NCBI RefSeq assembly: GCF_000715075.1
Contig: NC_134080.1
Coordinates: 40,528,758-40,592,757 of the forward strand
Length of the DNA stretch: 64,000 bases
Source: Nicotiana tabacum
Taxonomy: Eukaryota > Streptophyta > Magnoliopsida > Solanales > Solanaceae
Direction of reading: 5' to 3'
The position numbers and the translations under genes are program-made. Below, one piece after another: positions 43,389 through 53,642 of the stretch; within the stretch, counting starts at the first letter, position 1, and the number at the start of each line of letters is the position of its first letter. A model generated the notes under the pieces. It saw only the letters and a program-made list of their open reading frames with translations. It made no database searches and was not told the origin of the DNA.

Positions 43389-46300
43389 CTTAGTCTCTAA
43401 GACTAGGTAAGCCGATTATAATAACAATTCAAGCCATTTTTTTATAATCTAAACCAACAATGGAAATAAAGATACAACCTCCCAAGACTGGTAGTACTAA
43501 GTCACGAACTCTAACTGAATACATGAAATGATCTGAAGGAAATTAAATATACAATACTGCTCGAATAATAATTGACAGTACGATAAAAGTGAAAGACTCC
43601 AAAGGATTTCAACGACTAAGCAGCTCTACCTTGAATCCTTGCAATCACTCTCTAACTCTGTTCGAGTCCTATATCTCCAATACCTAGCTATGTACAAAGA
43701 AATGTACAAAAGTGTAGTATGAGTACACCACAACGGTACCTAGTAAGTATCAAGACTAACCTCGGTAGAGTAGTGACGAGGTACAGTCAAGACACTCACT
43801 AGTTTAATAACCTGTTCAATATAGCATACAAAATAATAGGAAACAAATAACAATGATGACAACAATAATCAACCAGTGATATAAACAACACGACAACAAG
43901 AACACCATATATATTGCTCAGCAAATAATGAATACAAGTACGACCAATTAATCAAATTCTTCAAATATTAATCTTTCGCCTATAAATCTTCCCAATAGTA
44001 ATCTTTAGGATATAATATTTTTCGATAAATATATTTTTGAATATACTTCCTTCAAATAAATATCTTTCTCATAATTCTTTCAAACAAATATTTTCCCAAT
44101 ATAATTCTTCCAAATAAATATATTTCGAATAAAAATTCTTTCAAATAATATTTTTCGAATATAATTTTTTCAAATAAAAGTTACCATGGGACACCTCATT
44201 TCAAATCATAAAATACGGGTCTCAGCCCATTTTCATATTTCCATGGCACCTCGTGCCAATATTTCTATCACAACTGCACGAAAAATTCACGTGCCAATAT
44301 AATTTTAATTATATAACCACGGCACCTCGTGCCCATATTTCATATCATAGCTGCAGGGACAATTCACATGCCAATAATAAATTCATCATATTTCCCCGGC
44401 ACCTCGTGCCCATATCATAATCCGTCCGACAATATTCCCAGGCTCATAATTTCAACATATATCTGACTATTATCAAATTTACTGAATTTATAAAATAAAT
44501 TAAACAATATGTAAAAGAACTCACAAGGAATTCACAACACGACATAAATATTACCAACACAATATCCCATCATCATCATAACATCCCTGACAATAGTCGC
44601 CCTTATCTCTCATATAGCCACCCTTATCACTCCTATAATAGCCTCCGTTATCGCTCCGTATAATAGCCTCCCTTATCGCTCTGTATAATAGCCACATTTA
44701 TCACTCCGCCTAGACAATATTCCAACACACATAATCACAGTGAAATGCCACCCTTATACCCACGTAATATCAACAATGGAATGTCACCCTTATGTCCTCA
44801 TAATAATAACTCAAATTACACAATAATTTACACAGAATATTATCATAACAATTCATATCACAAATTGTTCGTAGGCCACAATCAATTCCAAAGATACAAC
44901 AAAATTAATTAATTTCACAACAAAAAGCCGAAGTCTCCACACAAGGTATATAAAACCTCAAAACAATAACAAGGATGGAAAAATAATTCATCATAGGACA
45001 ACACCTTCTTTAATCCAAATTTTCGATAATTATATTAATGCCTATTCTTACCGTATTTAATTAATTATTTGCGGATCGAAAATCCATAATAAAATTATTT
45101 CTAAGAAATATCAAATCACCAAACACATGGAATTCACATAAAAATCCAAGTAGCAATCACACTAAATTATCATATAAATACAAACTCGTCAAACAAAGAA
45201 TGAGTCACGACAATCAAGGATTTACGAAGTGTCAACTATTTTCAATTAAATACACACGGATGTCTACAAATTTTAACAGATATAATTTGCACAAATAAAC
45301 CAAGTACGTACTCGTCACCTCACGTACATGGTTTTCAATCACACAATTTCCATATAAGACTCAATGCCTAAGGGAAAATTTCCTCACACAAGGTTAGGCA
45401 AGATACTTACATTTTTGAAGTTAGGCCGATATTCCAAAATCGCCTTCTTATTTGAATCGACCACCAGATAGCTCCAATCTATCCAAATTAATTGTATAAC
45501 TTCATTAAAATTCATCGGAAACAATTCCGGTTAATAAAATATTGATTTAAAATTTTATTTTTAAAAGTTAACGCGGGACCCGCCTCCGGAACCCGACAAA
45601 ATTTTTACGAAATCCGAACACCCGTTCCGATACGAGTTCAACCATGCAAAAATTATCGAATTCCGACATCGGATTGGCTTTCAAATCTTAAATATTTTTT
45701 TTGGAAGATTTTACAAAAATCCCAATTTCTTACACCTAAATCCGTAATAATTGATGAATATGAACATGGATTTATGAAATATAATCACTTTTGGATATAG
45801 AACACTTACCCAAATCGAAGTCGCGAAAACCCCCTTTGGAATCGCCTAAATCCGAGACTCAAAACTCAAAAATGAGTAAAAATGGCTAACTCTCGTGTTT
45901 AAGAATCTGTTCTAGGCAAGTATTTGCCAATTGAGACTTATAAATCGCATTTGACACATGCGATTTATCCTCTGTCCCAGAAAACAACATTACCAGCCTT
46001 CGGTAAATCAACCATAACATTCTGTACAAATATCTAAATAATGAACGGTTTAACTTTCTAGAAACTAGACACCAAGGGCTACAACTTTCATGTGTTGCTC
46101 ATCACCCAGTTCCTTATAGATGGCGAGATATAAGTTCCCAAATTTAGCCCCGTGAAACAGAAATTTTTGGAGATTTCAAAACACTCTCCAGACAGCCTGT
46201 AGTATATTAACCATACCTTTTTGTAGACAACTCCTAATGACAAATGGCTTGCATTTCTGAAAACTAGATACAAAGGGCTACAACTTTTGTTTTTGGATCA

Positions 46301-47603
46301 TCTCCAAATTCTTTATAGATTGCGGATATAAGCTTCCAAAATCCCAATCGAAAATGGCAAAATGACTGGTTTTTGGTCCTTTTGTTGCTGCCCAGTTTTG
46401 CACCTGCGGCAGATTTATCGCGCCTGTGAACACTGTTCACGCTTCTGCACTGCCTCCGCTTCTGCGATCACTGTTCACGCACTTGCGGTCTCGCAAGTGC
46501 GGAAGAATTTTCGCTTCTGTGAATAAGCCAGCAAGCTGCCAGCTTTGCTTCTGCGTTGCCAACATCGCCGCTGCATTTTAAAACATCGCACCTGTGATTG
46601 TGCAGGTGCGGAAAGACTGTCCGTATGTGCGACCTTGCTCCAGTTCTGCGCAGGTTACTTCTGCGACGAAATCCTCGCTTCTGCGAGGTCGCTGCTGCGT
46701 AGAAAACATCGCAGAAGCGATGCGCCAGCAGTGCTGAAATTTCCAGCAACTATTTTCAAATTAAAGTTGACCCGTTAACCTTCCAAAATCCACCCGAAGC
46801 CCTCGGGACTTTAACCAAATATGCAAACATGTCCCAAAATATAATACAAACTTAGTCGAGGCTTTAAATCACGTCAAACAATGCCGAAATTACAAATTGC
46901 ACATCAAATTGAATTGTGAGTTTTCAAATCTTCCAACTTCTATATTTTACGCTGAAACGTATCAAATTAATCCGAATGACTTCAAATTTTGCACACGAGT
47001 CATAAATGAAATAATGGAGCTATTTCAATTTTTAGAATCGGATTCCGACCCCGATATCAAAAAGTCAACTATCGGTCAAACTTTCCAAAAATCTTCTATT
47101 TTCCAACTTTCGCCAAAATGCACTGAATTGTCCTACGGACTTCCAAATCCAAATCCGAACATGCTCTTAAGTCCGAAATCACCATACGAAACTATTGGAA
47201 TCATCAAAATTACATTCCGGGATCGTTTGCTCAAAAGTCAAATCTCCGGTCAAACTTTAGAAATCTTTAGCCTTAGATTTCTATATTCCGTTAAATGGCG
47301 ATAATTTGAGCTAGGGACCTCAAAATTCGATTTCGGGCATATGCCCAAGTCCCAAATTATGATATTGACCTACTGGAACAGTCAAAATATAGACCCGGGT
47401 CCATTTGCTCAAAATATTGACTGAAGTCAACTCAGTTGAGTTTTAAAGCTCTATTTCACATTTTAATCAATTTTTCATATAAAATCATTCCAGAAAAATT
47501 TACGGACTGTGCAGCAAGTCATAATATATATTACGAAACTGCTCGAGATCTTAAGTCACTGAACGAGGCATAAATTCTTAAAACGATAAGTCGGGTCGTT
47601 ACA
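43388..47603 (-). mobile_element. 4.2 kb LTR fragment (solo-like) inserted in the small MULE gene
   Basis: On the minus strand it starts TGTAACGACCCGACTTATCG at the right edge, a typical gypsy LTR start. At the left edge, the sequence corresponding to the last roughly 50 bp of such an LTR is absent. It shows the usual Solanaceae LTR landmarks: ...gtagtgacgaggt... near 43770 and ggcacctcgtgcc repeats (44190-44420). Also present are an atagccacccttatcactcc-like repeat (44595-44710), a GC-rich cttctgcg block (46390-46740), and a minus-strand TATA-like tttataag near 45940. There is no internal coding region. Confidence 0.8.
44190..44420 (-). repeat. GGCAC-ctc-GTGCC hairpin repeats
   Basis: Three copies of ggcacctcgtgcc (near 44245, 44321 and 44398) are interleaved with weaker tgcacg...cgtgcc units. 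The loop is GAG when read on the transcribed strand. Confidence 0.75.
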
Positions 47604-47641
47604 CATACTTCTCAATGAACTCATCAAACTTGATCTCAAAT
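47604..47641 (+). repeat. 38 bp direct repeat, right copy
   Basis: It is identical to 43350-43387 and codes for the FEIKFDEFIEKY region of the small ORF. Confidence 0.9.
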
Positions 47642-47697
47642 GCTTCAATGATATCTTCTTTCATTTCATCAATTTTTGTTTTGATCGCTACATCCAT
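47604..47697 (-). pseudogene. Small convergent MULE ORF, N-terminal part
   Basis: The ATG at 47695-47697 starts MDVAIKTKIDEMKEDIIEAF, which continues through a 38 bp segment duplicated at 43350-43387 into the part at 43228. A minus-strand TATA box lies 74 bp upstream, so this looks like the true start. The product would be 71 residues, helical and charged, possibly nuclear or a protein-interaction partner. The function is unknown. Confidence 0.6.
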
Positions 47698-47770
47698 TTT
47701 TCGTTGTTTTTTTTGTTTTGTGTATAAAACCAGATGAGTTTGTGTGAATAAATAGGGAAACGATACCCTC

Positions 47771-47778
47771 CTTATATA
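47771..47778 (-). promoter_or_regulatory. TATA box of the small MULE gene
   Basis: On the minus strand, TATATAAG in gctatataaggaggg lies 74 bp before the ATG at 47697, a normal plant spacing. Confidence 0.6.
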
Positions 47779-47841
47779 GCAGAATTTTTTTTTAAAACTG
47801 TATATGAAAAGACTGAAGGCAAATTGAACGTCAGGGGTAAA

Positions 47842-48467
47842 CATAAAGATTCATGAATCACAATTTAATGAAAAGAGTGAAAATGTAATTATTACTGTAA
47901 CACAACTCCCAATGTGAAATATAAATTAATTTTAGTGGTTAAAATGCATCAAACACTGCACCTAATAAAGTAATTAAATGTAGACGAAAAAATAAAAAAT
48001 TATAGAAAACTAAATTAGAATTACTTGCATGTTACGTCATAAAATACCATATTTATTATGAAACATAAAGCATTGTGTATGATATTCCAGCAATTTATTT
48101 TGGATAAAAAATTTCCGAGTTTTCCGTATTTCTAATTATATATTTAGAACTCCAGTATAAGATATAGAAAAAAATCAAAATTAGACTCCAGTATAATGGA
48201 TAAGTATAAATGCTTTAATTACTGTGATACAACTCCCACACATATAATATAATTTGTGATTAAAAATGCATAAAAAACTGCACCCAATGGTTACTTAATG
48301 AAATTCATAGGTAATGATGAAATATTATAGCTAATAATGAAATATTATAGGCAAGTACACTAGAGTCAGTTGTATGTCACCTCATCTAATAACATCATAT
48401 AATAGCTATTACGTGATAAAATACTAATTGCTGTAGTCTGATTTATATCGCTTCATAATTAGAATTT
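47842..48467. other. Right flank of the MULE, non-coding
   Basis: It is AT-rich and contains an approximate internal repeat (aatgcat...ctgcacc near 47945 and 48265). Palindrome half-sites ctccagtata occur at about 48162 and 48186. No terminal inverted repeat was recognised before the LTR start at 48468. Confidence 0.5.
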
Positions 48468-49229
48468 TGTCACGACTGGATTTTCCATCCTCGGGAGTCG
48501 TGATGACGCCTACTCATAGAAGCTAGGCAAGCCACGAAATTTAGAAAATTCTTTACTTCTTTGTTTTAATCCTTTTAACAACTTGCTTTAACAAGTGATA
48601 AACATTTAAATAATAGCGGAATATGAGATTAAGCGGAAGACATAAACAAAATAAACCAAAATAATACGGAAATCAACATATGCCTCTACCCAGAAACTGG
48701 TGTCACAACATTTACGGACTATCTATGATTACTACATATAAACGTTTGAAAGAAGGAACATTGTCTGTCTCGGATACAATGATAACAGAACAAAATAACT
48801 GATAGAAGAGACGCCGGGCCTGCGAACGCCTGCAAGACTACCTCAGAATCTCAGTAGACTGAAGGCTGGCTCCCAAGCTACTACTACTGACCCAGTGCTG
48901 CTTCGGTATCTGCATATAAGTGCAGAGTGTAGCATCAACACAACCGACCCCATGTGTTGGTAAAGTGTCTGGCCTAACCCCGGCGAGGTAGTGACGAGGC
49001 TAGGACCAGACTCCAGATAAACCTGTGCAGTTATATATATATATACCACGGAAATATAAACTAGAACAACAAACATGCTTCGGGGAGATAACGGATAAAA
49101 CAAAATCTCAAGAGAATTATTCAGAAACCAAAATTTAACTTCTAACATGGATAAGGAAAACAAAGGCAGATTTCACTTTTGATTCACATCTCGTTGCAGG
49201 CGTGAAACCCGATCCCATTTCTCATACCT

Positions 49230-49450
49230 GGAGGTATGAGTATCACCCGTTCCCATTTCATCATACCTTGTGGTAGGCGTACCATCCGCTCCTATTTTAT
49301 CAAACCTCGTGGTAGGCGTACCACCCGCTCCCATTTCATCTTATCTTGTGGTAGGCGTACCACCCGCTCCCATTTCATCTTATCTTGTGGTAGGCGTACC
49401 ACCCGCTCCCATTTCATTAAATCTCGTGGTAGGCGTACCACCCTCTCCCA
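49230..49450 (-). repeat. 39 bp hairpin minisatellite in the 48468 LTR
   Basis: There are six units with GTGGTAGGCGTACCAC cores, the first degenerate (ggaggtatgagtatcacc). It is homologous to 30580-30790. Confidence 0.87.
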
Positions 49451-50436
49451 TTTACAAGCCAACACAAAATCACAAGGAATCCCGACAAGGGAACAAAAGC
49501 AATATAATAACTTCCCGGCAAGGGAGCAACATTATCGAAACAATCATCCCGGCAAGGGAGAATCAACTATAACCAATCCTAACTCAACTTCTACTCAGCT
49601 CAATTGATACCAATACTCAATTATAAATAAAATCCATGATAATAAACTAAATCTTTGCCCAATATCGAGAATCATCAATTAAAGCATCTGTAGTAACATT
49701 TAAGAACACAACAACTATCAATTTAAGACTCACAGTCATGCTCGAGTCCAATGTATAGATACCCGTCACCATGCCTATACGTCGTACTCAACAAGAAGAA
49801 ATTAACAAATAGGACTCAACTCCTAATCCCTCAAGCTAAGGTTAGACCGAACACTTACCTTGATGTCTCGAACATATCTTAAGTTTCAATTATAGCTTTA
49901 CCCCTTGATTACTTCGCCAATTCGCTCGTATCTAGCCACAAGTTACTTAATTACATAAATAAACACTAAATGAATCAATTTGAATGCGTGAAAATGAGTT
50001 TTCTAAAGTTTTACCCAAAAAGTCAAAATCACCCCCGTGCCTACGTGGTCAAAACCTGAGGTTCGAACCAAAACCCGATTACCCATTCCCCCATGAGCTC
50101 AAATATGTAATTTGTTTTGAAATCGGACCTCAAAATCGAGGTCCAAATCCTCAATTTTTGAAAAACCTAGGTTCTATCCAAAATACCCAATTTCCCCCAT
50201 GAAAATCATTGATTTGAAGTTGAAATCATGTTAAAAGATGTTAATGATTGAAGAAAACTAGTTAAAAATGACTTACAATTGATTTGGAGAAGAAAAGTTG
50301 TTTGAAAAATTGCCTCTTATGTTTTTGGGGTTTTGAAAAATGAACAATGACTAAAAATCCCATCTATTTATACCCCTCTCAGACCCCCTGTGCGGACCGT
50401 ACAAAATGGATTGCGGCTGCACATGCCTTCCTAAGG

Positions 50437-50441
50437 GTACT
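50437..50441 (+). repeat. Target site duplication gtact, left
   Basis: It matches gtact at 61029-61033, at the outer ends of element D. Confidence 0.88.
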
Positions 50442-51545
50442 TGTAATGATCCGACCGGTCGTTATGAGCTTTTGCATTTCGATCGCCAATTCTCGGGCAT
50501 GACTTGCCCCGTGTGATGCAATATGACTTATGTAAATCGTTGGTGTTGGGTTTCAGGTTAATCAGAATTTAATTTAGAAGAACAGTCTCAGTTGAAAGCT
50601 TAAAATTTGAAAGGTTTGACCAAGATTTGACTTGTGTGTATTTGATCTCGGATTGGAATTTTTATGATTTGGTTAGCTTCGTTAGGTGATTTGGGACTTA
50701 GGAGAGTGATTGGAATGCATTTTGGAAGTTCGTGGAAGGTTTAGGCTTGGATTGGCGAAATTGAGATCTCGGTGCTTTCCGGTTGATAGGTGAGATTTTG
50801 ATATAGGGGTCGGAATGGAATTCCGAGAGTTGCAGTAGTTTCGTTGTGTCATTTGGGATGTATGTGTAAACTTTCAGATCATTCAGACGAGATTTGATAG
50901 ACTTTTTGATCGAAAGCATAATTTAAGAGTTCTTGGAGTTCTTAGGCTTGAATCCTATGTTAAATTGGTGATTTGATGTTGTTGTTAGCATTCCGAAGTT
51001 TTGAACAAGTTTGAACGATGTCATGGGATGTGTTGTACAATTGGTTTGAAGTTCCGGGAGTTCCGAGTAGGTTCCGGGATGTGTTAGGCCGAAAATCATA
51101 GTTGTAGCAGGTCCAGAAGGGTTGCAGGCCTCGGAACCCACCCGCGCGGTCCGCACAAAAGAAGTGCGGCCGCGGTATGTTCTGTGCGGACCGCACAAAA
51201 AGAAGTGCGGCCACGGTAGGTGCTGTGCGGACCGCACAAAATGCTGTCCGGCCGTGGTGGAGAACGTTTCACTGGTCCTGCTTCGGAAGCTCATATCTTT
51301 TGATCTACAAGGAATTTTGAGATGCTTTGAAAACGAAAGTTGTATCACTTCGTGTCTAGGTTTTAGAAAGGTAAAGATATCACAATTTGGACATCTGTAG
51401 CGAATGTTATGGCCAAAATACTAAAGCCTATCACTTTAGAGGAAAGCTGTGCGGCCGCGATCGTTTTTGTGCGGACCGCACTGGTTTTGTGCGGACCGTA
51501 GTTGATTTTGTGCAGTTCGCGGAGGTGGAAATCTGTGGGGTACTC

Positions 51546-51553
51546 TATAAATA
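51546..51553 (+). promoter_or_regulatory. TATA box of the 5' LTR of element D
   Basis: TATAAATA in tactctataaatatgag, directly after the block of gcggaccgc words. The second LTR has TATAAAT at 58956. Confidence 0.78.
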
Positions 51554-52439
51554 TGAGGTTTTGGGTTTTATTTGATATTTTGACTTAGAGAGCTCGGATT
51601 TTGGCGATTTTTCGAAGGTTTTTCAAGAAATTCATCGGGGTAAGTGATTCTAACTCATATTTAGCTGGGGTACATGAATCTATCATTGAATTCAACATTT
51701 AATTCATGATTTGGGATGGAATTTGGGAAGAAAATTTTGAAATCTTTCAAAAATGTAAAATGATGATTTGAAGGACCAAATGGTATCGGAATTAGATTAT
51801 TTTCCTATGGTTAGACTCGTGAGAGTATAAGGATTCTAGTTTTGTGAATTTTGTCAAACTCCGAGACGTGGGCTCGGGGTTCGGGTATTGGTAATTTCGG
51901 GAATCACGCCCTTTGTTGATTGTTTTCGCTTGGGCTTTGTTCCCTTTGCATATTGTGACATATTCATTCTGATTTTGGATAGATTCGACGCGCGTGGAGG
52001 CCAATTCGAGGGGCAAAGGCGTCGCGAGCTAGAGATTTAGCCGGTTCGAGGTAAGTAATGATTGTAAATGATGCTCTGAGGGTTTGAAACCCCGGATTGC
52101 ACATCATAGTGCTATATTGAGGTGAGGCACACACTTGATGACGAGCGCGGGGTCGTGTACTATTGGGGATTGTGACTTGGTCTGTCCCGATTGATGATTT
52201 TACCACGCATTTGACTGAAACTTATATGTTATCATCATGATTTGGGCTGATTGCCATATTTGCGCTTCATGCCAACTATTTGAACCCTTCGGGGATTTTT
52301 ATTACTATTTCCTTACTGTTTTGACTTACTAATTGAACTCAGTCATGTTATTTTCCACTGTTTTACTACTCAGCCATTTTTACTCTATTTTGAGACTTAA
52401 ATGATATTTTAAATGATGTTTTAGGCTGAGAAATATTGT

Positions 52440-52990
52440 TTTACTAATGCCCGAGGGGTTTGTGAGTATTTTTGACTGAGTAAGGCCGAGGGCCTAGTTG
52501 TGAGGAAACACTGATACTGATTTGAGGCCGAGGGCCTGAGATATGTACGCCACGAGGTGGCTTATTGATATTGCTTATGAGGTCGAGGGCCTGAGATATA
52601 TGCGCCACGAGGTGGCTTGACTGATATGAGGCCGAGGGCCTAGATTTGATGCCACGAGATGGCTTGATATTGCACTTGGGCCGTCAGGGGCCCCTTCCGG
52701 ATTCTATACACCCCCAGTGAGCGCGGGTACCCATTGTGATGTGAGATATATCCCAAGCGGCTGATATTGTTCTATGTGATAGCCCGAGGGGCTGGTATTG
52801 TTCTGTGTGATTGCCCGAGGGGCAGATACCGTTCTATGTGATTGCCCGATGGGCTGGTATTGTTCTGAAATATTGTCCGAGGGGCAAAGTTGTTGACATT
52901 GAGCCCGAGTGGCGAACCTTTATGTGTTTATCTTTCATATTTACCTGTCATTTACCTATTAAACTATGTTATTTATGCCCGAGGGGCGGA
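52440..52990 (+). repeat. GAG-loop hairpin arrays in the leader of element D
   Basis: There are three kinds of unit with the same loop: AGGCC-gag-GGCCT (about 52481, 52525, 52630), GCCAC-gag-GTGGC (52549, 52602, one variant at 52650) and GCCC-gag-GGGC (about 52781-52990, six or so, some with one mismatch). They are repeated in the 3' LTR at 59858-60400. Confidence 0.85.
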
Positions 52991-53624
52991 TTTCTGTGCT
53001 TATCTGCACTAACTGTTTTGCATTCATTTGCGTACTATTGAAAAAGCCATTTTCAAAGAAGTTTAAACTTAGCTAAGATGTTTAAAGAGATTTTACAGCT
53101 TCACTGCTTTCTTACTGGTTTTTGAACTACTTCTATACAGCATCTTGATATGCTCTACGTGATTTCTTACCATTCAGACTTTAGTTATGATTATTACTCA
53201 CTGAGTTGGAGTACTCACTTTACTCCCTTCACCTTGTGTGCAGATTCAGGTATTTATACACCCGGTAGTGGGTTTTGGCTGATCGGAGGCAGAGTCATTA
53301 GAGTTTAGCAAGGTAGGTGTCGGCGTTCGCAACACTATTCTCTCTCTCTCTTCATTCATTAGTCTGTATTTGTACACTCAGACTTTCATTTGTATTTATA
53401 CCCTAATAGATACTCGTGACTTGTGACACCCTGATTAGGGCTATGTCGGGTTGGACTTTCCGCGTTGTTAACGATATTTCCGCTATTTAGTATTGTTTAA
53501 ATCATGTTTAGACTATTTTTATGTTGATTAACTGCTTTAAAAGTTGAGTTGGGTTAAACTGGCTGGCATTGTCTTCACGAGAGGCGCCCTCACGACCGGG
53601 TTCGGGGTTAGGGTCGTGACAAGT

Positions 53625-53642
53625 TGGTATCAAAGCCTAGGT
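53625..53642 (+). promoter_or_regulatory. Primer binding site of element D
   Basis: TGGTATCAAAGCCTAGGT, complementary to the 3' end of plant initiator tRNA-Met with one mismatch. It lies 3 bases after the LTR end. Confidence 0.88.

Larger units (their letters stand above)
26900..48467 (+). mobile_element. MULE (Mutator-like DNA transposon), approximate limits
   Basis: The host element of this part of the window comprises a MuDR-type transposase gene (27848-41492, interrupted), a 3' region with 458 bp tandem repeats, and a small convergent ORF (43228-47697, interrupted). Copies of a 17 bp palindrome occur on both flanks, in the intron and far right near 48170, which argues that all these parts belong to one element. 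I could not find convincing terminal inverted repeats or a 9 bp target duplication, so the outer limits are guesses. The right end may have been replaced by the LTR starting at 48468. Confidence 0.7.
48468..50441 (-). mobile_element. Tekay-like LTR, interrupted by element D
   Basis: It starts TGTCACGACTGG and follows the Tekay LTR order: ...agctaggcaagcc, gtgcagagtgtag, GTGGTA-hairpin minisatellite (49230-49450), ccggcaaggga repeats, minus-strand TATA (50365-50372) and the start of the GC-rich block. It breaks at 50441 at element D and resumes for 7 bp at 61034-61040 (gcggtcc), where the next LTR cuts it. Confidence 0.87.
50442..53621 (+). repeat. 5' LTR of element D, 3.2 kb
   Basis: It begins TGTAATGATCCGACCGGTCG and ends tcgtgaca. 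GC-rich gtgcggaccgcac words (51140-51260 and 51449-51530) precede the TATA box at 51546-51553. GAG-loop hairpin arrays lie at 52440-52990. Confidence 0.93.

Noticed and set aside
46897..47304. 135-codon plus-strand ORF
   Set aside because: It lies antisense inside the 43388-47603 LTR fragment, in its U3-like part, with no recognisable domain.
49236..49607. 123- and 100-codon ORFs with repeated GRRTTRSHF-type or GVPPAPIS-type peptides
   Set aside because: The 39 bp minisatellite has a period divisible by three, so any open frame is carried through all units. The same artefact appears at 30550-30783 and 38304-38804.
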